Source: Acephala macrosclerotiorum (lineage: Eukaryota > Ascomycota > Leotiomycetes > Helotiales > Mollisiaceae). From it: 64,000 nt of DNA. Location: the NCBI GenBank assembly GCA_014904845.1, contig MU119207.1, forward strand, positions 186,001-250,000. Reading direction: 5' to 3'. Below are positions 11,811 through 22,259 of the stretch, one piece after another. The notes under the pieces are model-generated. The model saw only the letters and a program-made list of their open reading frames with translations, ran no database searches and had not been told where the DNA came from. The position numbers and the translations under genes are program-made. Numbering within the stretch: position 1 is the first letter of the stretch; each line of letters opens with the position of its first letter.

Positions 11811-12520
11811 ATGAGTAGTACCTTCTCAGCCATGCCATTATCCATCGACATCACGTCCGAACATACCCATAAGACTTCGACAACATTGCATGCCATCCTA
11901 GAAGCACGGGATTTTGTCCTAGGTTGGATTATTAAAACGAGACGAGATGTTGGTCAGGTATAGAAGTTGTCCCATTGTTCAAGGATAATGCCTAATTCGA
12001 GGCACTGCTTCCCACTATGACCTCTCAACCTCCATTCCGGCCACACATTTTTATGAGATACCTCTAGTTTCCCGCAGATCGCAGAGAAGGCAACATTGTC
12101 GCTTGTCTCAACTGGAGGACTGGCGCATGTCGAGGAACATAAGAGATTCGTGTATCGTCATCATCAGGTCTATGGAAGGTTCAAAGACCATTGAGAGGGT
12201 ATGAATGCACAGTCTTCATTAAGGAGATTGAGACGGTTTCCGGGAAAGGCATGCTGTCGAAGCTGATAGCAGGCGATTGTCCCCATAACCCTCAGTTGAC
12301 TGTTTGTCCCCGATTCTCTTTCATTTTCGTCTCCCGCCTCAATGGGCTTCGAGTCCCAGTTTCTCAACTTGTACATTTCGTACGCCAACTGACCGTTGGC
12401 CTCTCTTTCATCCGCTGCTTGCACTTCTTTCATTCTGCCCTCCGTTCTCTCTCCTTTTTTCTTTCTTTCTGTGTGGGAGCTTGGCCTACCTTGTGCCATC
12501 TACAAGATTGTCTGCTAGCT
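11811..12520 (+). other. Orphan short frame and possible second exon, unassigned
   Basis: A 50-codon frame starts at 11811 (MSSTFSAMPLSIDITSEH) just after a C-rich leader that looks like a fungal 5' UTR. Near 12070-12170 there is another coding-like stretch (IAEKATLSLVSTGGLAHVEE). I could not connect them with confident splice sites and recognise no family. This may be the left edge of the decayed island that follows. Confidence 0.2.
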
Positions 12521-12534
12521 GTTGTCTGAAATGT

Positions 12535-12871
12535 GGCAGAACTGCTTACCTCCTCGGTGTCCACATACACATCAAGTTTCCCAACATAAAGTGGAAATTT
12601 GTCTTGCCCAATGGAGCTTTTGGCTCACGCCAATATTATTCGCGATTTCATGCTCTGGTACGAGATGTGGAAGCCCTCGGACTGGTCTTCCATGCATGTC
12701 ACCCGGGTGGCGTTAAATGGTATTACAAGAACAGGGACATTCAGCGTTCAAAGCCAAGTATTTCTAGATACTTCGATGCTCAAGGACGTTATGGCATTCA
12801 TCGTATTATTGTTACTTTGGTACGCTGATATTCGACCAGAGATATATAGGCTTAAAATAGAGGGAACTTGA
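12535..12871 (+). pseudogene. Decayed copy of the 3' part of the 15651-17418 gene (copy A)
   Basis: The frame around 12560 encodes VHIHIKFPNIKWKF, matching YIHIHIKLPVPKWRF of the intact protein. About 250 bases later, in another frame, it encodes MAFIVLLLLWYADI followed by a short IYRLK tail, matching the intact protein's LLMLMLFVIWYVAES membrane segment and tail. The two blocks are in different frames, so this is a remnant. It meets copy B tail to tail near 12850. Confidence 0.5.
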
Positions 12872-13050
12872 CCAACTCGGCCACATACTAGACTGCAAAC
12901 AACACCAACATCCACCCCACCCGACACCATCAAAAATGCCTAATTCGAAGTGCCACCTTGCTGTCGGAAGGATGTGGAGGAGAAGACGATGGGGATTCTT
13001 ATCTTGCTCTTGTAGTCTTCCCATTGAATGCGACGGAAATGCCAACAATC
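12843..13050 (-). pseudogene. Decayed copy of the 3' end of the same family (copy B)
   Basis: Minus-strand translation gives ARWHFELG and, about 25 residues later, SLYFKPIYLW, corresponding to PKWRFES and SLYCKPVYSS of the intact gene. At the DNA level the CACATACTAGACTGCAAACAACACC stretch parallels the intact gene's membrane-segment region at about 15800. The membrane segment itself no longer reads as hydrophobic. Confidence 0.45.
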
Positions 13051-13249
13051 CTGCGTCTTATAGTATTCTCTTAGAGTTTTTTCGTTTCGGTCATACTTCC
13101 TCGCCTCCATCTTTGCCTGATTTGCGAGTCGTTTTGTCGCGGGGCTTGGATAGCTTGTTCTAACAAACCCTTCCGTTCTCTGCTCCGAGTTTGGTTGAAA
13201 AGCATAACGTGCTACAGAATAAGAGAGATGCGGCAGACCCCTCGAGCGC

Positions 13250-13800
13250 TTGATTATTTCCAGAATAGAGCAGCAACTCCAGAGTACGTCTACCAGCTTA
13301 CGAGATACGCGATATGGGTAGAGCGACTGGAGCAGGAAGTGTTATCCCAACATCGCAGAGCTAGGAAGTGGCATCACTTGCCATGCCAGGTGACTACGCC
13401 AACTCTGAGGTCAAGCTACCCTTGCCCGACTTCTTGAAGGATTTAGAGTTTCCCAGACTTAAGGATATGCCTGCTAGCCTACGAGACACACGATATGGCA
13501 TAGAGTGGGCAGGGCAAGAGACACGAACCGAACATTTTCTCTCAGAATAAGACAGCGACTTCAGAATACGTCTAATTCTGCTGAGGATCTTCGAGTTTTC
13601 CAGATTGAAGCAGGCATTGAGGACTCAACCACCAGTGACAACCCGAAGAACGAAAGATCCTCAACGATACTATTCGAAGCATCCATGATGCTGAGACGAA
13701 TCTTCCATCAGCCTGCGCAACATATGACATGACATAGAAGGACTAAAGCAGGAGGTGCTGAGGAGGACTACAACGACGACCCCTCAAGGCACTACCCCAT
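13250..13800 (+). pseudogene. Head-to-tail fragments of the same family (copies C)
   Basis: Three partial blocks follow one another on the plus strand. The first (13258-13350) reads RIEQQLQSTSTSLRDTRYG, then shifts frame into VERLEQEVLS. The second (about 13470) reads SLRDTRYGIEW. The third (13560-13760) reads SAEDLRVFQIEAGIEDSTT and then SISLRN-stop-HDIEGLKQEV. These equal the intact protein's ARMEQRL...SLRDTRHGIERLEKEV and AEDLRDLQIEAGIEDSTT blocks, but the blocks are rearranged and carry frameshifts and a TGA. Confidence 0.6.
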
Positions 13801-13959
13801 TCTCTCCCCTTCCTTTCACCCGATACTCATCATACCGATCCATCCTATGCTCTCATATGCTCCTCCCTAGCAGTGAACCATGGGCCAACTCATCTGCTGC
13901 TAGAGTCTAGAATGTTGCGATAGGGCCCGGGGGCTTGATGCTGACAGTGATGATCGATA

Positions 13960-14810
13960 AATGCAGAGGCGGTGGTGGTCTCTGCTGTTCATGGCTAGGC
14001 TCAATTCTGGATTCCATTGCTTCGGTCTCGTGTGTCTCGCATGTAGATCGTGAAGTATACGTACCGACTACACAACATACCGCACCGCAAGCAACAGCAG
14101 CATCATCGAGAAGAGCCAAAAAAAAAAAAAAAAAAAAAAGGGTCCCAGCTCCCCTGGGCGATTCAAACGTCCACTTCGGGGCCCGAAACTTGATGTGAAT
14201 GAGGGTATCCCATTCCTGGACTGACTCCGCCGCATACCATACTGTTCATGGAGAGTTGTGGATTGAAGCTCGTCGTAGCTAATAAGCAAGTCTCGGAGGA
14301 CTCGTCCCGTCATCATATCGCGAATCTTGATAACTTTATGGTCTGTCGTTAAATCTGAGAAGGGTGGGCGGGCAAACCCTTCTGGCCAACAAACGCGCGG
14401 TACTTCTCTTGACTGCCTAGACGATGCTAAAAGTCACAGTCAAATGTACGCAGATGAGTGTGATATAGTCTTCCCTAAACCACCTGTACATGGGTGCGGC
14501 GGCCGGCTCTCTTACTGTCGATGGAAATATCGAGACTGTCAGCAGGAGAGCGATTACGTAGAAAAACAGCGCAAGAAACGGCTTCAAATGGCAGTAACAT
14601 TATCTAGAACAGCCAGAAGAAAGTACCAGCCCCCATTCCTGGACCGACTCGCATTGCGTTACCTCCTTCTCTAAGCGCTCAATACCGCGACCTATCGCAT
14701 AAGCTCTCAGAAGTGTTTCAGAGCCATTGCTCCATTGTTGCTCTATTCTTGCGGGAATAGCGCTTTAGGCGCCTCTATTATTCTGTGACAGACAAGGACT
14801 TGTCACCGTC
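13960..14810 (-). pseudogene. Decayed copy of the same family (copy D), with expanded homopolymer
   Basis: From right to left the minus strand encodes a stop-ridden RIEQQWSNGSETLLRAY-like block near 14700-14790. Further on (14220-14140) it reads SVQEWDTLIHIKF and PKWTFESPRGAGTL. Then comes a run of phenylalanines from a 22-base A/T homopolymer, and then WLFSMMLLLLAVRYVV. These correspond in order to the intact gene's MEQRL, YIHIHIKL, PKWRFESPRGAGTL and WWFLLMLMLFVIWYV segments. Confidence 0.55.
14118..14139. repeat. 22-base poly(A) tract
   Basis: It lies inside copy D, exactly where the intact gene codes for the start of its membrane segment. It is therefore more likely an expanded homopolymer than a retroposition tail. 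Confidence 0.8.
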
Positions 14811-14959
14811 GTATGTATTATCGAGGATATTGCCTTGACTCATCTTTGGGTCGTCGATGATACAAGAGAGATGGTTGTAGGGATCTCGAGCTTGGGTGTA
14901 GTTGTATTTCTGCTAGAAAACATCATACTACTAGTGAGGGCCTTCCAGACCTCCATATT

Positions 14960-15215
14960 GTACTATCGGGGGAACAAAGAAAGATCAAGACGCCACCTCA
15001 GACATTATCCACGATGCCGAGAAAGAACTTGCCCTGTCTGTCACAGAACAGAATGTACGAATATTTTACTGGCCTGAGAGATACATGTCATAGCATAGAA
15101 AGACTAGAACAGGAAGTATTATGATGTTACCTCTATGACGGGTGATGAGGGCTATATCCACATTCACATCAAGCGGACTTAAAGTTTCTATCCCCGGGGG
15201 GAGCAGGAGGAAACA
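14960..15215 (+). pseudogene. Decayed copy of the same family (copy E)
   Basis: Around 15065-15120 the plus strand encodes TGLRDTCHSIERLEQEVL followed by stops. Downstream, in a second frame, it encodes GYIHIHIKRT and then a GGAGCAGGAGG stretch like the intact gene's RGAGTL codons. A preceding IHDAEKELAL-like stretch may be the degraded acidic region. Confidence 0.5.
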
Positions 15216-15650
15216 TCCACACATACATACACACATTAAGTCCCTAGCCTTGAGATAGAGACTTGAATCATGTAGGGGAGCGGGGTATGCACCCACATAC
15301 ATGTTAAGTGCCCCGCCCTAAGTGGAGACTTGGGGTGACATAGGGGAGCTGGATGACGGGGAGTTTAGGTGTTTAAAAAAATGTACTAGAAGGGATGGGA
15401 CATTGTGAATGGCGTTTGGGGCTTGCCGGAAGTCAGAGTGTCACTTTTCAAATGCTCCAGCGCAAGTCATATATCGGCAAGTCAGACATTTCGATCGGAA
15501 AAAGCTTCATTCAGCAGGAGCTATCGCTCAAACTGCCTTTCCAGCCCTAAAAACTACTTTACAAAAAAACCAAGGACGGAGCTTTCGCTTCTTACGTCCA
15601 TATAAAAAAAAGCCAAACGCCAGCCCAATACCTTTACCCAAACTCCACGC
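15216..15650. other. Intergenic within the duplicated island
   Basis: Two similar 45-base stretches (about 15236-15285 and 15300-15350) share a GGAGACTTGRR...ATGTAGGGGAGC pattern, suggesting a small local duplication. No gene seen. Confidence 0.35.
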
Positions 15651-17418
15651 TCAGACTCCGATTCCAATGTCCCCCCACATCTGGTACATTTTAGTGGGCA
15701 AAGCCCACGGGAAAACAGGATCGCTCGGGCTCCAGCCACCATGGCTACTATAAACAGGCTTGCAATATAAAGAGCACGTGACCGATTCTGCCACGTACCA
15801 GATCACAAACAGCATCAACATGAGTAGAAACCACCAGGATAGAGTCCCAGCTCCCCTAGGCGATTCGAATCTCCACTTAGGGACTGGAAGTTTAATGTGT
15901 ATGTGTATGTATTCCCCTTCTTGAGCCGGATCACGTAATGAGACTTCCTTCTCTAACCGCTCGATGCCATGACGTGTATCCCTCAAGCTCGTGGAGGCAT
16001 TTCGGAGTCTTTGCTCCATTCTCGCGAGGAACAGGCGCTCAATTCGTCGCTCTTGTTCAGATATGGTGAGTCCGATCTGGTTGTTGTAGATATTATCGTG
16101 GATAGGGTCGTTCAAGGGGTCGTCAACTGTAGTAGAATCCTCGATTCCTGCTTCGATCTGGAGATCCCGGAGGTCTTCGGCGGCCGTTGCAAGGGTCGGT
16201 TTACCATGTCTCTCAGTTGTAGGTTCTTCTGCGTTGTCGTCTCCGTCGTCTGAGGGTGGACCCGATTTCTCCGCTGCCTCGAATAGCTTTGCCTCCGCGG
16301 TAATGCGTTCCTCTGGATCCTCCACCGCTCGCTCAGGCGCCGGACTTATAGAAACTCGAGATAATCTCCTCAGAACGTCCCTCATCTCATCTGTCACCTC
16401 CTCTTCCTCTAATTCCTCTTTCTGCTCAGGTTCCTCTAACTCCTCTTCCTTCTGCCGAAGCTCCTCCGGTCTCTCTTCCTTCTGCTCAGGTTCCTCAAGT
16501 TCTTCTCCCTTCTGCTCTGGTTCCTCGATTTCCTCTTCCTCCAGTCCCCTTTCCTCCCGCTCCGGTTCCTCCAATTCCTCTCTCTTAAGCTGTTCTTCAA
16601 TCTCCCTGATCTGGTCGATTTTCCTGACTTGAAGTACAGGGCTGTTGGATACCACGATAGAATGTCCGGCGGTGAAATCGAATCCGTCATTCCATGTCTT
16701 CTCTGGTGATTGTTCTTGTGATGATGGTGGCGTAAAAATTCCCCGACTTTGCGGGATATGCTCAAGAGGCTCTGGCTCTGGTTCTGGCTCAAGTGGTGCA
16801 ATAGGTTGTAGTGGGTTATCTCTGCGATAGCGCTCGAAGACGGATTTTGGTTTGAGGCGCGGTTTGAAGGCCGGTCGCGGATTGTTCGCGATCCTCTTCA
16901 TAAGCGCTCTTCTTTCTTCATATGTGGATGATACTTTTGGGAGTGCGACTGGCCTCGAGCCGAGACGCGGTCGAATGTCTTCGTATGTTGATGGGATCAT
17001 CATAGGTGCTGGAGTTGGGATAGGATCCCGTGGTGACACGGACCAGGTGCTCCCAGTGAGATCCCTCTCGGGTTGTATGGTATGCGCTCTTCTCTCTTCG
17101 TATGTGGATGAAATTCTCGTAGGTGCAGGAGTCGGGCTAGGATCGCGTGGTGACACTGACCAAGTACTGCTGGTGAGATCCGACTCAGGGTGTTCGGTAT
17201 GTTGTGTGTTCGCGTGGAATATGCTTCGTTCTTCGCTCTCTGCTCGCGCAAACCAGTCTTTGATGATCTGGGGTGTTTCTGGTGCAGTTCTGGGTCTGTC
17301 CGCGATCTCATACGCGTCATTTAGGCCCATTCTGGGCCTGGTGTTCGTCCTAAAGTCGCGTTAGCTGAATAATCCAACAGTCCTGGGACATTATGCCTTA
17401 CCAACCGCGTCCTGTCAT
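15651..17418 (-). CDS. Tail-anchored acidic repeat protein, lineage-specific, unknown function
   Basis: This is the only intact member of the local family. Exon 1 (17402-17418, MTGRGW) and exon 2 (15651-17349) join across a 52-nt intron (GTAAGG, GCTAAC branch, TTTAG) to give about 571 residues. The N-terminal half contains two copies of an approximately 43-residue unit (STWSVSPRDP...PTPAP...SSTYEERRA) and a third TYEERRA. The centre is a Glu-rich coiled-coil-like region with repeated EELEEPEQKEE units. Near the C terminus are AEDLRDLQIEAGIEDSTT, then SLRDTRHGIERLEKEV. A single hydrophobic segment (WWFLLMLMLFVIWYVAES, about residues 515-532) is followed by a tail of some 45 residues. There is no signal peptide, so an N-in/C-out single-pass or tail-anchored membrane protein is likely. 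I do not recognise the family. Decayed copies flank it on both sides. Confidence 0.7.
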
Positions 17419-17422
17419 GGTG

Positions 17423-17466
17423 GTGGCTGTGATGTGGTTGTGATGTGGTTGTGATGTGGACGTGAT
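17423..17466. repeat. 11-bp tandem repeat (TTGTGATGTGG) upstream of the intact gene
   Basis: About four copies of a TGTGATGTGGT unit sit a few bases 5' of the start codon at 17418, so they would fall in the promoter or 5' UTR. Confidence 0.75.
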
Positions 17467-17539
17467 GTTGACTTGCACGAAGCGGGCTGGCGGGGGGATC
17501 TTCTGAGGCTCTTCGGCCCGTGGAGCTAGTCTAGCGTAG

Positions 17540-17992
17540 CGCTAGTCCCGAAAAAGATGCACTCAAGCTCATGAGACAATTGTCCTGGGATAGGAGGGAC
17601 ATTGAGAAGAAATCGGAACAAGACCTTCGACGACAACTATCACGACCACTGACCGTTCCTCCAAGGCAATTCTAGATCTGTACCAAATTCTCTCTAAAAC
17701 TGCCCTGAACATGACCGAAAAGCCGGGGACATTCGAAATACTCGACTTTCATGCCCGGATTCTTTCAAACCGTTCCTCTTCTAGTCCTGAAATCTCTAAG
17801 GCAAGTCAATCCGTGAAACTTGTGTTCTTATAACGAGCACCGGATTTCTCCTAGACACCCAGAAATCTACTCTGGGAATATCCCAGAAGCCTAGGAACAT
17901 TCAAAAGACTCCGAATTGCCCAGATCCAACAACACGTTCGAGATCGTGCGACCAGACAAAAACCACTACGATTACAGACCCAAAACCGATAA
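17540..17992 (+). pseudogene. Small two-exon gene remnant, unknown family
   Basis: The frame EKDALKLMRQLSWDRRDIEK runs to about 17655. After a one-base phase change the coding sense continues as SSKAILDLYQILSKTALNMT and HARILSNRSSSSPEISK. A GC-AG intron (17801-17854, GCAAGT...TCCTAG) leads in frame to TPRNLLWEYPRSLGTFKRLR, ending QTQNR-stop at 17992. No start codon in frame and the phase change suggest decay. I recognise no homologue. Confidence 0.35.
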
Positions 17993-18140
17993 TCGCTTCA
18001 TAAAATTCCAAAAGTACATCCCTCGACAGCTAGTAGCTCGATAGTTTCGGGACCCGGAGAATGTCTCTAGTCTTTTGGTACTTCGGTGTCTCCCCTTTTT
18101 TTCACAACGCCAGAATCCCTGGGGTTGATCCTCTGCTTGG

Positions 18141-18450
18141 CAAAGTTTCCCAGGTGGAAATATGCCTAGAATCTGAGTTTTGGATGTCCCAGCAGCTCTA
18201 GGACATCAGAAACATGGTTCAAAGACATCTAGCTAAGCTTCTGGGTGGTTTCATACCTGGATATGTTTTCCAGGTGGAAACATGCCCCAAATATGGGTTC
18301 TGAATGTTCCAAAGTCTCTGGCATATAGAAGTCTAGTCTAGAGCTTCTGGACTTAAGCATGTACTTGGAAAGAATTCTAAGAGTAAGTACATTCTGGAAA
18401 CATGCCAAAATTTGACTTCTGAATGCCCTCGGAAATTCTGGGCGATTCAA
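18141..18450. repeat. Three degenerate units of an approximately 120-bp tandem repeat
   Basis: Each unit contains TTCCAGGTGGAAAyATGCC (or a worn version) followed after a few bases by a TGAGTTTTGGATGTCCC / TGGGTTCTGAATGTTCC / TGACTTCTGAATGCCCT block. Units start near 18148, 18266 and 18387. Confidence 0.6.
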
Positions 18451-18639
18451 ACTCGCAATTTGAGTAGAGCTTTTCAAAGTAGGAATGCTTGAGATGTTCA
18501 CTAAGGCAGTTTCCCCCACATTGCCATGCATCACCTTGAACTGGCGCTATTTGTTCTGCTTGGCCTCTACATATATAAAAGAGAGAAGAGCGCTCGGCTA
18601 GGTGGGACCAGACGAGCACTTTTTGAGTCGCTTCTGCTA

Positions 18640-19372
18640 GCTATGCATAGGCCTTCCTCGAGCAAGACAACCACACCCAAGCTCGAACTTCGCACCATTT
18701 TCTCTCTTGTACCATCGAGGACTCAACAACTATCGACGTCTAATAAACAACAAAGAGACTATACTATCTACCATAATATAGGAGAGGTTATTCAAACGTT
18801 TTTTCCTCGCGAGAAGAGCAATGTTCCGAATGCTCCAACTGGCCTCCTCTACAGCCGCAGATACGCAAAAACAAGAGAAGCAACTCGGACGCCATTTCCT
18901 GGCAAGAATGGAGCAGCGACTCTAAAACACTTCCACGAGCTTGCGGCATACACGTCATGGCATTGAGCGCTTGAGGTATCGTCTCAAATGTCTCTTCCCC
19001 ACGAGAATAGAGCAAAGGCTCCCAAACATTTCAACAAACCTCCGTGATACGCGTCATGGCATTGAGCGCTCAGAGTTACTGTCACACGAAGCAATCCAGG
19101 ATGGGGGTATATTCCTTCATATCCCGCTACCGATCCGGAGACGGTTCCAGTCGAAGAAAATGTGCTCCAAAATTCGGCTTTTAATCAAAACACCACCCAC
19201 GATGACATCTACAACAACGAGCCCGGATATCCGAGTAAGAGCGACGAATTGACCAACTGTCCCTCTCAAGAATGGAGCAGCAATGGCTTTGAAACATTCC
19301 TACGAGCATGTCTGATACGGGAAGACGACGATGAATGGTACAGGACATTTGCTAGATTGCAAAGGACTTGAA
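18640..19372 (+). pseudogene. Tandem decayed copies of the 15651-17418 family (copies F and G)
   Basis: The plus strand reads IEDSTTIDV followed by stops near 18710. At 18900-18975 it reads LARMEQRL-stop-NTSTSLRHTRHGIERL. A second repeat of the same block follows at 18995-19065 (TRIEQRLPNISTNLRDTRHGIERSE), then GGIFLHIPLPIRRRF. From 19160 another start of the unit appears (THDDIYNNEPG, matching IHDNIYNNQIG), with a worn EQRL/SLRDT block to 19372. Frame changes and stops exclude function. Confidence 0.6.
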
Positions 19373-19761
19373 AACTCACTTCTAGAGGAGGTACTTCTAG
19401 TGTTTGATAAAAGCTCACGTGCTCATCCAGCTTCACCGGTCGCAGATGTTCTTGGATTCAGGTTCTGATGAAAGTTACAGGGCTTTGGGGACTTTGGTGT
19501 GTCTCTTCGTTGGAGAATGGAGAACCGCGAGGCGTAATCGAGGCACTCATAGGGAGTGAATAATCTCGAATGTCAGTGATCTGATAAATTCTGAAACATT
19601 CAAAGCTGCAAACCTCAATGTTCGTGCGCCAAGGCCATGCATATTAATCTAAGTGTGTGGTGAATACAATCATGAAGTGGAACGAAGCAACTGTGCAAAC
19701 TCCATTCCAGTCCTCACCCTCCTTACGCCATCCATTAACCATCGACCATCGATCAAAGCAA
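19373..19761. other. Intergenic, 3' flank of KES1
   Basis: Right edge of the duplicated island. No further copy or gene was seen. Confidence 0.4.
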
Positions 19762-21034
19762 TCACTTCAACTCGGTCTGGTTCTCTGAACTTGTCGGAGC
19801 AGAAGCAGTGCTCGTCTTCGTAGCTTGCCCAGCAGCTTTCTCCTCATCAAACCTCCAAACCCCTCCCGTCTTATCCTCTTCCGGCAGAAGCCCAATTGCA
19901 GGCGCCAGCTTCTCAAGAACAACATCATTCTCCACTAATGAGAAATATCTTCGCTCCCATGATCTACCGTCTGCCTTTTCTTGTCGTCTCATCTCTCGTT
20001 GTGACTCCTCGATCTTGGTCTTCTCTACACCCACTATGTCCATGTCGCCAACCGCAATTCCTTCAGCTACTTTCTGCCATGCTCTGCGTGATTCGAGGGG
20101 ATCTTGTTGTTCGATTGGGGCGATGATGAGTTTTGTTGTTGGGACAGCGTTTGCGTCGTAGGTGTCGATGACATTGTGCTTCTTCGAGCCTTCGCAAATA
20201 TCGAATGTCTCGTTCCATTGGCCACTGGCGGTATATAGAACATCCTTCTCCTTGCCAGTTGGGTACAAAGAAGCCGTGAAGGTATTCTTCTTCCCAGATA
20301 GCCATCCCTTGCCACTGTAATCAATCCTGGCAGTGTATCCGGAGCTGCTGGTTACGTATGTTTTGTCGTTCAACTCAACGAATGGCGCACCGAATATGAG
20401 CCCTTCGATATGTAGGTTTGGGAGGGTAATGAGGTATGTTTCGTCGTATGCGGGTATGGAGAACACGGCGTGCCCGATCTGCTTCACGTTGATGGTTCGA
20501 GAGAAGGAGGCTTTCTGGGCGTTGTACCCTTGAAGGTAGACTCCATGCTCCTTGTTCGCAATCTGGTAGGCTGTGACTGGAGGGTGATGGCTGTAGAACA
20601 TTGTCAAAAATGTAATCTGCTATAATCGAAGGGATGGCACACCTGACTTGCTCAGACACCAGCTCTGTAGTCCCAGCTTCATCCACCCATTTTCCTAAGA
20701 AAAGCTCGCCCAAGAAAGGGTTCAGTGGCTTCTTCTCATTCCCAAACTTGTCACTTCGAGCTGCGTATTGCTGCTTCAATGTGCTCAGGAACCATTTCAG
20801 CACTAATAATGCTCTCTTTTCAGGATCCTTCTCTGCTGCAGGTGCCACGAATAGTGAAGGGTGCTCAGCCCAATAAGAGGAGAACTCGACGAGGGAGGTT
20901 GATGACAGGATGAATGGCGGAGCAGTCAATGAGGATAAATCCCCAGAGAACGAGGCGATAGACTTGAGAAACGCACTCCATGATCCTTTATTCTGTGCAG
21001 ATACAGCATCACCTTCTTTTTCGTTGGAAGACAT
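19762..21034 (-). CDS. KES1: Oxysterol-binding protein, Kes1/Osh4 type
   Basis: This is a lipid-transfer protein of the OSBP/Osh family that exchanges sterol for phosphatidylinositol 4-phosphate between membranes and tempers Golgi PI4P signalling. Exons 20643-21034 and 19762-20590 join across a 52-nt intron to give 406 residues, close to yeast Osh4 (434). The intron falls inside the family signature: the join reads [12 protein letters not shown] at about residues 128-139. The N terminus has the lid-like region ([21 protein letters not shown]) followed by [17 protein letters not shown] and [12 protein letters not shown], all typical. The C-terminal [17 protein letters not shown] and [15 protein letters not shown] match the conserved end of the ORD domain. 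No PH domain or ankyrin repeats are present, so it is the short cytosolic form. Confidence 0.95.
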
Positions 21035-21782
21035 TCTTGCGTTGTGGAAATTAGGGTTGGAACGTTGGAACGAGATGATTGTTCAAGAATTATTGTGCTC
21101 TTGTCACTTTTTGTTGACTCCGCGATAAGAAAGATTTAACGATAAGAGGCACAATCTTTGACAATGAAATATAATGTGTCTTTTTGGAAATGGAGTGACT
21201 TGGAACTATCGAAATCGACAATCCCCCACAACAAGACGAACAAATTGCCCCAGATCGCTTCGAGACGTCATCGCCAATGAGAGCGGGTACAAGGTTAAAG
21301 TGAGACATTGCACGTGAGCAGAGATGAAGAGACATTTGTCTTGCCACGAGATGAGTTGAGAGGTTATTCAGAAGGAAGGTGGTTTCCATTATTGGTCACC
21401 TAAGCGCATCATGTGGATTTGGCTGAGCGTTCCTTTTCGAGGTACTCATGAGCCGTTCTTCAACGAATCACACAGCTGACTAGGGCACAGAGCGCCTATG
21501 AAAATGAGTGTCTGACCCCATTTCTCTAGGTATGCCGGTACCCTCGGATGAGCGTGCATTGAATGGAAGCTTAGGTCCTCATAACGGGAAATACCCATAT
21601 TCTCAGATCATGAATAGAGCTCGGACAATTCAGGCTTCAAAGATGGTATCGCATTCTTGGCTTCCCTAACCTACGCCTTATCATCTCCCGAGGCTATGTA
21701 CCTCCATCCGGAACGCACCATAACAAACCCACGCGGTCACCCTGAAGGAAGCCCATAATCATCAAGTATCCTAAACAGATGC
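21035..21782. other. Intergenic between KES1 promoter and FBA1 3' end
   Basis: About 750 bp. I see nothing beyond short unsupported frames. Confidence 0.4.
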
Positions 21783-22218
21783 TTACAATTGACCAGCAGT
21801 GTTGAAGTCCTTGAGACCCTCAGCAACACGGGCAGACATGGTCTTCTCACCCTCACGAACCCAGACACCTATTTCATGTTAGATAAGTACACTAACGTTG
21901 CAGTTGGTCTACTTACGAGGATCGAAGTACTTCTTGTTTGGCTTGTCCTCCCCATCAGGGTTACCAACTTGCTTCATGATGTAGTCCTTCTTGTTGAGAA
22001 CGTAGTCACGGATACCAGTGAGGTAGGCATATTGCAAATCGGTATCGAGGTTGACCTTGACGACACCGTAGCTGATGGCATCCAAGTACTCCTTCTTTGA
22101 AGATCCGGATCCCCCGTGGAAGACCAAGAAAACTGGCTTGTCCTCCTTGGCTCCAATGGCTTCCTTGACATACTTTTGGTGCTTGCCGAGGAGCTCAGGG
22201 TGAAGCTTGACGTTACCT

Positions 22219-22259
<41 letters not shown>

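Noticed and set aside
14118..14139. Poly(A) tract as the tail of a retroposed gene copy
   Set aside because: It lies inside the family alignment at the codons for the membrane segment, with homologous sequence on both sides, so an expanded homopolymer is simpler.
16234..16632. Ser-rich plus-strand frame opposite the acidic repeat gene
   Set aside because: It is the complement of the Glu-rich codons in the intact gene.
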